Shown: piece by piece, positions 47,883-60,504 of the stretch
How positions within the stretch are numbered: position 1 is the first letter of the stretch
Layout of the letters: every line of letters starts with the position of its first letter
Source of the DNA: Ampelomyces quisqualis
Lineage: Eukaryota; Ascomycota; Dothideomycetes; Pleosporales; Phaeosphaeriaceae
Direction: 5' to 3'
DNA: 64,000 bases
NCBI GenBank assembly: GCA_018398575.1
Contig: JAGTXZ010000018.1
Span: forward strand, 930,001-994,000
Position numbers and translations under genes: made by a program
Notes under the pieces: model-generated
Seen by the model: only the letters and a program-made list of their open reading frames with translations
What the model was told of the DNA's origin: nothing
The model's database searches: none

Positions 47883-48323
47883 TCAATTTCCATTATTGCC
47901 AGTAGCCGTGGTCCTATTGGTGCCTGAGCCGCCACCACCCCTGTTCTCAGTGGATCCATTGATATTGCCACTATTGGCCGCATATCCTACACTATTGCGA
48001 GGGTAGAGAGCACCAGCTATCATACTTGAAATATCTGCCGCCACGATATCAGCTTGATGACGTACGATTTGAGCCTGTACACTTTCAATCCCCCCGAATG
48101 TTGGAGAATGGGCAGTCGGTGTTCCAACAGGGCCACCACTTGCACCTGTGCTAGAGCTTTCATTGTTGCTCGAAGTTTCATTCGTGTTTGAGTGTCCGTT
48201 CGAACTTCCATTAGTGTTTGAGGGTCCGTTTGAACTTCCATTCCCGTTCGATTGACCGTTTGTAGTGGTTGTCGTAGCGTTTGGATCAGGTTCTCCGTTG
48301 AGTTCCCATTCTGGTACAGACAT
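47883..48323 (-). CDS. Asn/Ser/Gly-rich hypothetical protein (146 aa)
   Basis: One exon. After MSVPEWELNGEPDPNA comes a Thr run, then imperfect SNGxSNTNG repeats (residues ~22-60). Next is a less repetitive segment with SVQAQIVRHQADIVAADISS, probably an amphipathic helix, and a Gly/Asn/Ser-rich tail. No signal peptide, membrane segment or known domain. The low-complexity sequence suggests an intrinsically disordered protein. The start is the first Met of the frame, with CTCAAG just before it. Function unknown. Confidence 0.5.
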   Translation of the reverse strand: MSVPEWELNGEPDPNATTTTTNGQSNGNGSSNGPSNTNGSSNGHSNTNETSSNNESSSTGASGGPVGTPTAHSPTFGGIESVQAQIVRHQADIVAADISSMIAGALYPRNSVGYAANSGNINGSTENRGGGGSGTNRTTATGNNGN

Positions 48324-48880
48324 CTTGAGTTTGTGTCTGAGAGAAACTTATGTGAAGCAGAGTAAAGTTGATCTAGTTGTAGACCTTATGTACGAGTGGG
48401 TGATGTAGTAAAGCATGAGTGATACACACAAAGAAAGCACGAGGGTGCGGTCATTCTTGTTGGATTTGCCATATGACACTGTGAAGATGCACTACCTCCA
48501 TATGACTCAGCTTCTTAATACCGAAAAGCATGAAATCCCAGTACAACTTCTCGGGAACAAGTCTATTGCGGCCTGGTGGAGCATCTACACCGGAAGCAGC
48601 ACACATATTGATCATGCTTCAATCAATTTATAGAACTTTTCCACGAGCACGTTACCAAGAGCATGACCAAGACAATCTCTTGACTGGGCAAACTTGTTAA
48701 CAATCAATCTGGATTGCAGTCTAATCGATTAATCCGGCTGTTTTAGCTATTAATCTAATCTAATCTAGTGTTTTATATTACCAATCTAATCAATCCAATC
48801 CGATAGGTTAAATAAATCAGATTAGAAAGATTAAGTAGATTAATTCAATTAGGTAGCAGTATCTATATAAGAAGGCAAAA

Positions 48881-48953
48881 AGTTATATAGCTTAGTAGTA
48901 GAGCGCTACTAACTGCAACTAGTAGAAACCTAGGTTTAATTCTTAGTATAATT
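48881..48953 (+). repeat. tRNA-like sequence (tRNA pseudogene or SINE head)
   Basis: 73 nt that fold as a tRNA: acceptor stem AGTTATA/TATAATT, D arm GCTT...AGC matching box A (TAGCTTAGTAGTAGAGCG), and T arm CTAGG/CTTAG with a seven-base loop TTTAATT, where an intact box B loop would read TTCRANT. The anticodon arm pairs as CTACT/AGTAG but with an oversized loop, so I do not assign an anticodon. The lost TTC suggests it is dead and RIP-affected. Confidence 0.5.
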
Positions 48954-49884
48954 ATTAAACGCCTAATTATATAGATAATAAAGATCTATATTATTAGGTA
49001 TTTTCTTTTTATCTATTTCTTATACTATATATAACTTCTATATATCTAATACTCTTAACTAATATAACTTTATAACTCCTATATCTTTTTTTAAATAAGT
49101 GTTATAAACTATAGAAAAGGAACCTAGGTTGTAATAAACTTGTAGAAATCAGGTTACAGGATTTGGACCTAATGCAGGGTTATAACACTCTAAGTAAGAA
49201 GTTATATAAGTATTTTTATTAGTCTTATTTAGTCTTACTATTTCTTAAGACAAGAAACTATAAGAATTTATAATAATAATTAAGAATAATAAGAACTGTA
49301 AGAAGCCTTAAGTATATAGGAACTATAATAAACTCTTACAGATTATAGTGTTTAACTTAGTATTTGTACTCTTATATAGCTTTTTCTAGTAGTAAGATTA
49401 ATCTATACTACTTAGTTACCTCTCTTAATCTTTAAGCAGTTTACCTCTTATTAACCTAAGAACTTCTTTCTACTTATTAAGCAGTTTGCCTTTTAATAAG
49501 CTAAGGAACCTCTCTTGTCTATTATTCTTACTTATTCTAGAGAACTAAATATAGAGCCTAAAACACTAGAGATATCCTCTCTACTTCCTAGGCCTTAATA
49601 ATAAGGTAATAGCGTTTAATATAAGCTTTAATTTAACCTTAAAATTAGCCTAATCTAGTGTATACTAAGAAAGTTATATATAGGTAACTAGATACTTTAA
49701 AAGAGTAATAATAGTTCTAGCGCTAGAATATCTAGATATTTAAACACTAGAACTAGTATAACATTTCTACCTAGCTACAAAAGGCTTTATAAGTAGATTA
49801 TAGATAGGCTATAAAATTTATAACTCTATTTCCTAGTAGCTACTCTTGGAAGCTGTTTCTAATATATATAATATAGTCTACTAG
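48954..49884. other. Unidentified AT-rich sequence
   Basis: No protein similarity, terminal repeat or RNA recognised. It ends at the ACTAG target site of the following Gypsy element. Confidence 0.4.
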
Positions 49885-50359
49885 TGTTACAACCTATAAG
49901 CTGCTAGGCCCTAGCCCTACCAAAGCGCTCTCTTCTAAGCAAGAACAACTAGAGAGCACACTCTGCACTGCACTACTAATTAGTTACTAGACTAAGCTGC
50001 TCTCTCTGCTCTCTTGCTTAACACAGAGCTAACAGAGTAAGCTACTCTCTCTACTCTTTCTAATCTTATAGAGCACACAGAGCACACAGAGTAAAGGTAG
50101 AACCTCTTTAGTATATAAGAACTACAATAAGCTCTTATAGATTATTATGTTTAACTTATATTACAGACGCTTAAGTTAGTTATATTAAGCTATCTAACTA
50201 TTGTTACTCTTTTTAGAAAGCTCTAGCCTTTACTGTCTTAGTAACAATACTCTCTGTATCTAAAGCAACTCTGCACCTATCTGCAAAAACTAACCTTAGC
50301 TGTACTCTTAGTCTACACTAGTATTCTTATTGTTTGCTACTAGACTAACAGTCTTAACA
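49885..50359 (+). repeat. 5' LTR of Gypsy family 2
   Basis: 475 bp, close to identical to 56,166-56,640. It carries CTCTCTGCTCTCTTGCTTAA and ends ACAGTCTTAACA. Confidence 0.94.
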
Positions 50360-50469
50360 CTTTAAACACTCTTACAATAAGCAGCAATATTGTAATAGAT
50401 ATACCTAAGCATTCCTAAGTAGGACAACCTAGACTTAAGGTTAATAAACCTAATCTCTACTATAGAGAC

Positions 50470-53400
50470 TGTAACAAACTTAAGACCTAGATCTTCTAGT
50501 TTAACAGGCACTTCTATATAGAAGACAAGATTAAGAACGCAAACAAAGTTATCTTTGCTACAACCTATATAAAAGGCGACGCTAAGAAATAGGTACTTCT
50601 AATTATCTAAAAGTATATAGACAACAACATTATAGACAAAAATAATACTAACCTTGTAGAAGACTAGCAAGCGTTTAAAACACGCCTATAACAGATCTTC
50701 TTACCTCTTAAAGAATCTGTAATTGCAGAACAAAAAATCTAAAGTCTAAAACAAACCTAATTAACTGCTAACTATACTAACGTTTTTTAATAATACGCTA
50801 AACAAATCTAGTAGAACAATACTGCCCTAACGCGCATGTATAAGCAAGGCCTTAAGGCTGCTATACAAGCTAAACTTATGCGTAGCAGAATATATATTAC
50901 TACTCTTAAAGAACTTTAGAATAAAGCTATTTGCCTAGACAACAAACTCTACAAATTAGCACTTAAAGATAGGTTATACTTCTTACGTCTACTGCAGAAA
51001 TACAAAGGATTTTGCCTAAATAAAAGATATTAGAGACAAACATAACTAAATAAAGGATAACAGCGCTACTACTTTAGACAAGAAACTTATTAACTACGCC
51101 TACTAGGAGCATACTTAGGGTACAGACCTAAAGCTATGCACTTAGACAACCTTAATAAAGGCTTAGAACAGAAAAGTTACTTAAAGAAATAACTACTAGG
51201 AGATAAGCCTAACAAGAACAAGATTACTTGTTATAACTGTAACAAGGTTAGACATTACGCGCAAGACTGTTGCTCTAAGAACAAAGTTATACGCTAGCTT
51301 AACGTGTTAACTAACACTTTAGAAGAAGATGTTAAAGAATAGATTGTAATTAAGAATTAACCTATTGTCTAAACAACTAACAGACTACTAATAATAAGAT
51401 AGACAGAAGACACCTCTACTATATTAACTAATAACTAGGTCTTAACTAACGCTGCGTTATCCTACAACTAGGAACAGAACTATAATATTAAACAATTCTA
51501 ACAGATAGGACTACTCCTACTACAAACACAACAAAACATTTACAACTAGTACAACTAAACTAACAAAGTTAACTAGAAACATATAGAATAATGTTACTAA
51601 TCCTTATAAGCCTATTATACTCTCTAGATAAACAAGTACTTTCTAAGCATAAATAAAGTTACAGAAAAGGAACAATCGCTACACCTAGGAAATAGAGTCT
51701 ATAAGACATAGGATTAACAACAGACTACAAAGGTCTATAATACCTAGAAAGACTAAGAACTTACACTAGATAAGCTAGACATACACTTATTACTAGCTAG
51801 CCCTAAACTAGTACGCTAAAATGCAACAGTTAGAGAACTGTGTCTAGAGACAGACGTAGTTAGACTATATAAAACGTACTGTAACTTACACACAAAGTAG
51901 ATATGCTATGCTAATAATAGATAAGCATTAGTACTAAGCCCTATGCCTATAGAATACTAGAATAGAAAGGTAAACAAATTGCATTAAATCCTGCTTACAG
52001 ACAAATACCTACAGGATCCTTATAATCCAAAACACAGACTTCTATTATAGATAGTATGCAACAGCAACTACTGCTTAACGCACTACAGCAGCAAAGTTAA
52101 CTAATACTTTTCTTAGCAGAAGAGACTTTATAAGTACTAATAGTATAATTGCCCTAAGGATACCTACGCAAATTATCTATATAACAAACAAATTATAAGA
52201 AGTTTTCTTAACGTATTAAAGGAAGAAAGCATATCTAACAGAATACTTATTAACAGTAACTGCATAAACTACACATAGCAGTTCTGCCTACAACTAGAAT
52301 ACAAGAAGCATTACAATAACAAAGAAGCTAATAGATATAAGAAGAATAAGTCTTTTTTAGAGTTAACTTTAGACTTTAGAAAGACACCTAGAGCTGTAAC
52401 GCAATTAACTTAGCTAAGCTTATTAAACTTACAGTAAAAGTTAACAGAACAAGAATAAAGGCGCTTTTAGATTTAGAATTGCAAGCAAACTACATTTTAG
52501 GCAATACCTTGTTAAGAGCTAGGCTATAACCTTGTTAGAAACAATAATTATATAAACTTTATATTGTAAATAGAAAACAAATGCCTAACAAGTTACTTAT
52601 TAGATATAAGACTACTACAGAACTTAACATCTAAGAAACTAAACAGGAAATATACCTAGACGTCTTTAGATTAGCTGCCTACAATATTATATTAGGACTT
52701 CTATAGTTTAGAGAGAATAGTCTACAGGTAGACTAAGAGAAGAAATCTATCTCTCTAGAGAATTACAACAACATAACAGATTCTAAGCCTACGCATTAGC
52801 AGCGTTTAATAGTAGATAAGAAGACAATTAATAATATTGCTTTAACTAAGACGTAGTTAAAGACATAACTAGTTAACTTAGACAATTAAGGAAGAAATAC
52901 TAATATATTACAAGTTTTAGAGAAACGTATAACTTCTAATATACTTAAAGAATACAGAAAGTTTAAGAAACTATTCTTAGAAGAAACAGGTTTAGAAGTA
53001 CTGCTTAAGCATTAGAAGTAGGACTATAAGATTGTCCTAGAAGAAGGAAAAAGGCTAACCTTTAGACTAATCTACAGATTATTAAAAAAAGAGCTAGAAG
53101 CGCTCTAAGAATATATCTAAGTAAACCTAAAGAAAGGTTTTATCTAAGTATTAGAATTACTAGCTAGATACCTAATTATATTTGTACTAAAGAAGAACAG
53201 TAAACTACAACTATGTATTAACTTTTAGAAACTTAATAATATTACAGTTAAGAATTAATACCTACTACCTAATATTTTAAAACTACAGGATTAACTAGCC
53301 TATGCAAAGATCCTTACAGCATTAGATCTAAGAGGCGCGTACAACCTTATACGCATAAAGAAAGGTAAAGAATAAAAGATAGCGTTTAGAACACGCTACA

Positions 53401-55650
53401 GCTACTACAAGTATCTAGTAATACTATTTAGTCTTACTAACGCCCTAGCAACGTGTTAAGCACTTATTAACAATATGCTTAGAGAACACCTTAACATATT
53501 TGTTATAGTATACTTTAACAATATCCTTATCTATTTAGAAAATAAGAAGGAACATATAGAACATGTTTATACAGTCTTAACGCTACTAGAAAAGTTCTCT
53601 CTAGTAGTAGACTCTAACAAGTATAAATAGCACTAGGAAGAAGTAGAATTCCTAGGGTGCATAGTTAGAAAGAATAGAGTATAAATAAGCAAAGATAAGA
53701 TTAAAGTTGTTAAAGATTAGCTAACGCCTACTATAGTTAAGGACATCTAATCCTTCCTAGGCTTTGTTAACTTTAATTAACAGTTTATTCAGAACTTCTT
53801 ACTAATTGCTACGCTACTTACTAAACTTACATAAAAAGACACACCTTAGAAATAGATAGAAGAATAAAGTTAGGCATTTAAGACGCTTAAAGATACTTGT
53901 ATAGTACTACCTGTCCTTATAGTATTTAGAAGCAGAGAACTACTTAGATTTAAAACTAACGCATTAGATTTAGCAATTAGAATGTGTGCAAAACAAGAAC
54001 AAGATAGAAAATAGCACCTAATAGCCTACTATTTACAAAAGTTTACACTACTAGAAGAAAATTACAACGTACATAACAAAGAACTACTTGTAATTGTAGT
54101 AGCACTTAAACATTAGAGAATCTACGCAGAGAGTTACTTAGATCTTACAATATACTTAGACTACAAAAACCTAACAACCTTTACTACTACCAAAGTACTT
54201 AATTAAAGACAAGTATAATAGTTAGAGATATTAGGACAATACAAGTTTAAAATTGTCTATATACCTAAAAAAGACAATAGCAGAGCAGACGCTCTTAGCC
54301 AAAGACTAGACATTACTAGAACCAAAACTATTAACAGCTTAAGCATCCTCAAAACACAAGATAACAGATCTCTTAGACTAGCAAAATACATTAACAATCT
54401 AACTATAAAGATTAGAATTAATGTCCTAGAAGAACTATAGAAATTGATTATACGTTAATACTATAATAACACAGTACACAGTTATCCTAGAGTAAGCTAA
54501 ACTATAGAACTAATTCAACAGAATTACCAGTTTAAAAACATAAAGGACAAGACGCACCTTACAGAGAAATGCAGCCAATAGAGCTCCTAACTAAGCCTTA
54601 GACTAATATATTAATAGACTTTGTAACAGAACTACTGCTGTTAAAAGACCCTGCTATAGGATTAGCCTATAACGCTATTATAGTTATAGTAGATCGCTTT
54701 ACCAAATACGCTATAATGCTACCCTTTTAATAAGACTATACAGCTGTTTAGCTAGCGCACGTACTTAAGGATAGACTTATCAGATACTATAGCATACCAA
54801 AGTTAATTATTAGCGATCAAGACAAGCTCTTTACGTCAAATTATTAGACTACCTTAATAGCAGAAATTAGAACGCAACAGAAGCTATTAACAGCTTACTA
54901 CCCTTAAACTAACAGCTAAACAGAAAAAACAAACAGAACTATAAAGACATATCTTAAGATATATAGCAACCTGCAATAGACAAATTAGGTCTTGCTATTA
55001 CTAATAGCATAGTTAGCCTATAACAACAAATTGTCTAAAGCTACAGGTAAGACGCTATACTTCGCAAACTATAGACAACACCCAAATCTCTTTACAAGAA
55101 CATTACCTAGCCTAAAGGCTAAAGCTACTATATAGATAGCAGAAGAAATAAAGAAAACCTATATTAAAATAGAAAAACAAATACAACACGCTTAGACACA
55201 GAGCATCTTATATGTTAACAGAAAACAAAAAACAGCACCTTAACTAAAAGAGGAGGATAAGGTATATCTCTACACTAAAAATCTACGCACAAAACAACTA
55301 AGCAAAGGACTTAACTACGTTAAAGTTAGACTGTTTTTAATTTTAAAAAGAAACAGACTAGTTATATATATATTTAAGCTCCTGCTAGATGCAAAGATCT
55401 ACCCTAGATTCCACGTAAGCCTACTAGAACCAGCTAACCTAGAAACACTGTTACAGCAAACCTTTTGCTATAAACTTAAAGAAGAAAATAAATTTAAAGT
55501 TAAGAAAATAATAACACACTAAGACAACAACTATCAAAAAGAATACCTAGTTAAATAGTTAGGATACAACAATATAGAAAACACATAGGAACTAGAAACA
55601 AACCTTACAAACTGCTGCTAACTCCTAACGCAGTACAAGCAATAGGTTTA
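50470..55650 (+). pseudogene. Gypsy family 2 gag-pol remnant
   Basis: Gag ends in a CCHC knuckle C-Y-N-C-x4-H-x4-C at 51,229-51,270. Reverse transcriptase shows LDLRGAYNLIRI near 53,320 and the YxDD box as Y-F-N-N at 53,511-53,522 (both Asp lost). The RNase H end has KDNSRADALS near 54,270. Integrase shows VDRFTKYA near 54,690 and an ISDQDKLFTS segment near 54,810. The chromodomain at about 55,500-55,620 keeps EYLVK-stop-LGYNN and ENT-stop-EL, with the two conserved Trp codons as TAG. This is a chromovirus that cannot be active. Confidence 0.9.
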
Positions 55651-55689
55651 CCTAAGTATAAAGGTATATAAGCCTCCTATACATTATTA

Positions 55690-56030
55690 ACTATGCTATC
55701 TATAGAACTCTAAGTAAAAGGCAACAAAGTTATTTTACTAGAAGACAGCACAGCCTCCTAACGTTTAAGTTGTTAAATAGACGTTTCTTCTACAGAGATA
55801 GCCTCTACTGCCTAAGCAGCGTTTTTCTTTAACAAACGCTGTACCTTTTACTTCTTCTGCTAAAGCGCATCTAGACGCGCTTGCAGACAATCCTTTTCTG
55901 CCTTAATAACTAACTATTTATTTTTAGATATATAGATATTATAATCTTTTGCATTTAAGCAATTGTACTTGCTGCACCTCCTAGAACAAACATGCACCTA
56001 ACAAACGCAATTGGCTAGTTAATAGTTATA
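55690..56030 (-). pseudogene. Antisense Cys-motif ORF inside Gypsy family 2
   Basis: Opposite strand to pol, between the chromodomain and the 3' LTR. It reads C-S-R-R-C-S-K-Y-N-C-L-N near 55,995-55,960, then a Lys/Gln/Leu-rich helical stretch (QARLDALQQKKQ-like, with TAG/TAA at some Gln codons). It is short and degraded, so the start is not defined. Position and composition parallel the antisense ORF of Gypsy family 1. Confidence 0.45.
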
Positions 56031-56165
56031 ACAAGCTATAGGCATAACGTCTCTAAAGATATTAATAAAAGAAGAAAGTTCTAGTTAACGTTAAGTACTA
56101 GATTTAGAAGAGACCTTTAGCATAATAAAGACTCTAAGAACAAAGTCTAGGAAGGAGGGGGATAG

Positions 56166-56640
56166 TGTTACAACCTATAAGCTACTAGGCCCTAGCCTTA
56201 CTAAAGCGCTCTCTTCTAAGTAAGAATAACTAGAGAGTACACTCTGCACTGCACTACTAATTAGTTACTAGACTAAGCTGCTTTCTCTGCTCTCTTGCTT
56301 AACACAGAGCTAACAGAGCAAGCTGCTTTCTCTGCTCTTTCTAATCTTATAGAGCACACAAAGCACACAGAGTAAAGGTAGAACCTCTTTAGTATATAGA
56401 AACTACAATAAGCCCTTATAGATTATTATATTTAACTTATGTTATAGACGCTTAAGTTAGTTATATTAAGCTATCTAACTATTGTTACTCTTTTTAGAAA
56501 GCCCTAGCCTTTACTGTCTTAGTAACAATACTCTCTGTATCTAAAGCAACTCTGCACCTATCTGCGAAAACTAACCTTAGCTATACTCCTAGTCTACACC
56601 AGCATTCTTATTGTTTGCTACTAGACTAACAGTCTTAACA
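56166..56640 (+). repeat. 3' LTR of Gypsy family 2
   Basis: 475 bp, pairs with 49,885-50,359. Confidence 0.94.
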
Positions 56641-56794
56641 ACTAGATTATTCTTAATGCTTTAAAGATATTACTAACTAAAATTATATTTAAGTTTCTTA
56701 ATATTATCTCTTAAAAATATTTTGTTATAATTATAACCTAATACCTTTATGATTAGAGTAGCTGCTCTTAGCTTATAAGAAACTAATAGAGTAG

Positions 56795-57095
56795 TGTAAC
56801 AACGTAGGTAGGTACTACTATTAGGATCAAATTAGATACGTATTAGAGGTATATAGAAGTGTGTGTTGTATTAGAGATTTTAGATTAGCTATATACCTAT
56901 AGGTCTTGTATAAAAGGATAAGAGAAACTTATCTTCTATCTAATGCAATAGGCTTATATTTATAGTAGGCGTAGCAACTTAGTTAGAGCGTTATTAGAGA
57001 GTATTTAGTACTATTCTACTAACTCCTTATATAATCTGTTACTAAGCCCTTTACAAGAGTTTAGATATAATATATATTTATATATATTTGTTATA
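56795..57095 (-). repeat. 3' LTR of Gypsy copy 2
   Basis: About 301 bp, strongly RIP-mutated: the end reads GTTATA instead of GTTACA. The matching 5' LTR would lie beyond the right edge. Confidence 0.88.
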
Positions 57096-57344
57096 TTACT
57101 TCTCTTCTTAAAATTAATAGTTTCTATTAATTAGGTCTGTATTAGTGCGCTTTTAGATACCTTTTAAAATTCTTTAAAAGTCTTATTTACCTTAACTTAG
57201 ATTTTCTAATAACGCGTTATAGCTGTTTGTTATTGTTTTGCCTAGCGCAGTAGCGCGTTTATTATCCTAACTTTACCTAGAGTTTCTTAAGTATATATAC
57301 AAGGCTAGCTCTTAGAGATACTACTTCTTTATACTTTCTCTCCT

Positions 57345-58084
57345 ACGTTTATATACCTAAAGCTATCTAAGCCTTCTTCTAATCTAATTACTAGCTAACT
57401 GTATAGTAGATATACATAATACCTATTCCTATCTCTCTTAAGGCTTATCCTCTAGCCTATTAGGTTGTTTATCTATAGGCTACAAGAGCTTTTACTTACA
57501 GCTATTTTAATATTAAGTTTAGATTCTATTTAAATATATCTAAAAAGTGTGCATATTATATACTCTTAAATAAGAAGTGTTGCCTAGTTGTTTAATATAC
57601 AGGCTAAGAGTATAATAGCTTCTTTAAGGCTCTTAACTATAAGTTTACTGCCTTAGGTAGAGATAAGTCTAATAAGGTAGCATTAAAGAAAGAGGCTAGC
57701 GTCTAAGCAGTAGCGTTTTAGTTAGCTACTACTGTATAAGTAAGCACTATATAAGTAGCTAATATAAATACTACTAACTTACTTATTAGCGCTTATTACT
57801 AGAGAAAGAAGCTAGCTAAAGAGGTTAGAGAGATAGCTAAGAAGGTTAGGTTGCTTAAGCAGAGCACAGCTAGGCTAACTAGTGTAGTTACCTAGCTAGT
57901 AGATGTCTTAATAGTATTAAGAGCAGATTAAGTAGAAGAGAAGTTAAGTAGTACTTATAGTAAGTAGAGCTATAATAGAGGACAACTAGATAGTATATTA
58001 GTGTCTACGCCTAGGAATTTAGATAGTTAAAAGCGTTCTACTAGTAGTAATAACAGTCTACTATTAGATCTAATAGAAGAGTAA
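57345..58084 (+). pseudogene. Antisense ORF of Gypsy copy 2
   Basis: Counterpart of 26,664-27,446. The start ATG has become ACG, the second Cys of the C-x2-C motif is Tyr, and small deletions shift the frame. The TAA after GAAGAG at 58,082 is in the same relative place as in copy 1, so it may be the original stop. Confidence 0.5.
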
Positions 58085-59065
58085 GACTTCTATTGTTAAT
58101 AGTTGTTACCTACTAGTATAGTAGTTGCAATATTAAGTTTAATTTTCTTAACATAATTATCTTAAAATACTATAAGATGTTTAACTTCTTTTTCCTATAC
58201 TATAATCTACTTAGCTAATGCTTGTAAAGGTCTTAGCTGTTTTAGATAGTGTTTATAGAATACTTAGAATAAATATAGAGCTTCTATAAAGTTTAATATA
58301 TTATACTAGGTAAAGTTAAGGCTATAACTTACCTATTTTACGCAATACTTTAGGATAGAGTAGTACAGGTTACTAGCTAAGATCTCTTTTACCTTTAATT
58401 CTTTCACGCCTTAAATTAGGATGCTAGATAAGTTTAGGCTTAGCTAGCTAGGCAAGGGATTGTTAGAGTCCTTGCAGAGTATGTCTAGAGTAAATATATT
58501 ATAGATTTTTAAGCCTTTAGGTAGCTTTAGTTAGGACAAATAGCTAACTTGTTCTAAAACCTTAAAGAAGCTCTTCTATAATTTAGCGAGTTTGCAACTT
58601 AGATAGGTAACAGATAGGTTTTAGGTAAATAGGTAAACCTTGTTACCTACTAACTAATTAACAAGTTGTTAATATTTGTTTACTTTAGCAGCTATCTGTT
58701 ACTACGCCTTTTCTATATTATCTTTAGCTGTATACTAGGCTTTGTGTATACAGGTAGCTAAGCTTAAAGCATCTTTAACGTTTACATTCTTATAGTTTAA
58801 AGTAGATAATAGCTTATCCTAGCTCTATTGTAGTTTAGATTTAAATAAGAGCTAGTATAGTACTATACTAATTGCAGAGTATAGTAGCGTTGCCTAGGCT
58901 TAATTAATTATTAGCAGAAGGTTACTCTAGTTGTTCTAGTAATAGAATACAAAAGGTCTTAATAATTAATTAATATACTTATTTATAATCTTAGTTTGTC
59001 TATTAGTCTATTTGTAATAGGCAGTAGAAAGCTTAATTTGCACGCCTAGAATCTAGTAGAATTTG

Positions 59066-59365
59066 TGTAACAAATACATGCAAACATATATTATATTTAA
59101 TACCTTAGGAAGGCTTAGTAACAGATTATGTAGAAGGCTAGTAGATTAGAACCAAAAGCGCTTTAATAGCGCTCTAACTCAGCTGCCACGCCTACTATAA
59201 ATATAAGCCTATAGCATTAGATAGAGGACAAGTTTCTCTTGTTCTTTTGTACAAGACCTATAGGTATATAGCTAATCCAGAATCTCTAATATAACACGCA
59301 CTCCTATATGCCTCTAATACGTATCTAATTTGATTCTAATAGCTGTACCTACCTGCGTTGTTACA
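59066..59365 (-). mobile_element. Nested solo LTR of Gypsy family 1
   Basis: 300 bp in the opposite orientation to the copy at 42,135, flanked by the perfect duplication ATTTG (59,061-59,065 and 59,366-59,370). It interrupts copy 2 at the point matching about 28,430 in copy 1. Confidence 0.93.
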
Positions 59366-60504
59366 ATTTGGACTAGAATTAGGACACAAACTAGAGGCTG
59401 TAATTAGACACTATACTTTTAGGCGTGTAGCTAAATTAATATGCCTATTAGATAAATAAGTAAGCTATCTGTTAAGCGTTAATTATTTTATAGTAAGAGA
59501 TAGAAGTAGCTTACTTTAATAAATAGTTAATAATAACTATAATTTAATTATAGCTATACGAATCCTTTAGAAATATCTTGAAATCTATATACAAATGCTG
59601 CATAGGCCTATTAGGAATTATTAACAGACAGAGAAAACCTTAGGATTAGAGCTGTCTTAGATAGAATCTTTAGTAAGAAATATAGTTTTATATATAGCGT
59701 TTACATATAGCCTTTATACCTTTCTAATAGTATTACTAGACTAGGAGCTAGTATATCTTTGTAGCGCTTAGGTAAGTAGTTAATACCTAATTATAAGTAT
59801 TTCTAATTAGTTAGGTGCATAAGAAGAAATCCTTAGGTACACAAAGGTATAAGTAATATAGTAGTAGTCTTTCTTAGAACTAGTATAGCTATAGCAGCCT
59901 AAGGCGTTTTTCTTTAAAAAAGTAACAATTCTCTACTAGTAGCGCTTTAATTAGTTCTAAAGAGTTAAGGTTTAGTAGAGCACTAATAGATTAGACTAAA
60001 ATAGCTAAAACAGTAACCTCTAGATAGGTACAGATATAGTTCTAGGGTATTTTAGAGTTAACTAGGTAATTTAGTCGTTTAGGTCCCAAAAGTACACAGA
60101 ATCTGTTGTCTTGTTAGGCAGCCTTAACCTTACTAACGTCTTGTTTCCTTTAGCTAAGGATATTAGCTCTCTTGTTTAACTTACTAGGCGTGTACTTAAT
60201 GCAGAAATTAAAAGAGGTAATAATCTCTACCTATTAAGCTTAACGTGTATTAAGAACCTTTGTAGTTATAAAGTATTCTAAAGAATAATAGTTTAAATAT
60301 AGTTAGATTTAGCTCTATATAAAGGTAAGTTTAGCTTTCTACTTCTTAAATACTTTTAAGATAGTAAATAGTTCTTTGTTATATATTTCTTAATTAAGCT
60401 TAGCCTTAGATAAGGCGTAGCTAGAGAAGGCTATAGAGTACTACTTAATATTAGAGTACTTCTAAGAGAGTACTCCTGCTATTACTCTATCTAGTACTAC
60501 GCTA

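Larger units (their letters stand above)
46251..48720. other. Normal-GC island between two AT-rich blocks
   Basis: About 2.5 kb of ordinary composition. It holds two supported small genes (47,325-47,558 and 47,883-48,323). In 46,251-47,150 I see no supported gene; an open frame at 46,700-46,990 has no ATG start. Confidence 0.7.
49885..56640 (+). mobile_element. Chromodomain Ty3/Gypsy LTR retrotransposon, family 2
   Basis: Complete structure: two 475 bp LTRs (TGTTAC to TTAACA), a perfect target duplication ACTAG (49,880-49,884 and 56,641-56,645) and a polypurine tract (AGGAAGGAGGGGGATAG, 56,149-56,165) next to the 3' LTR. Gag, reverse transcriptase, RNase H, integrase and chromodomain follow in Gypsy order on the plus strand. 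Many TAG/TAA interrupt it. The LTR sequence is unrelated to that of family 1. Confidence 0.94.
56795..60500 (-). mobile_element. Gypsy family 1, copy 2, 3' portion
   Basis: An LTR (56,795-57,095), a minus-strand polypurine tract, the antisense ORF region and integrase/RNase H sequence are collinear with copy 1 (26,115 to about 29,545). It is more AT-rich than copy 1. A solo LTR of the same family is inserted at 59,066. Homology stops near 60,500, where a foreign segment begins, and resumes near 62,925. Confidence 0.88.

Noticed and set aside
48415..48633. 72-codon plus-strand frame divergent from the Asn-rich gene
   Set aside because: Has an ATG, but no motif and lies within the likely shared promoter zone; unsupported without transcripts.
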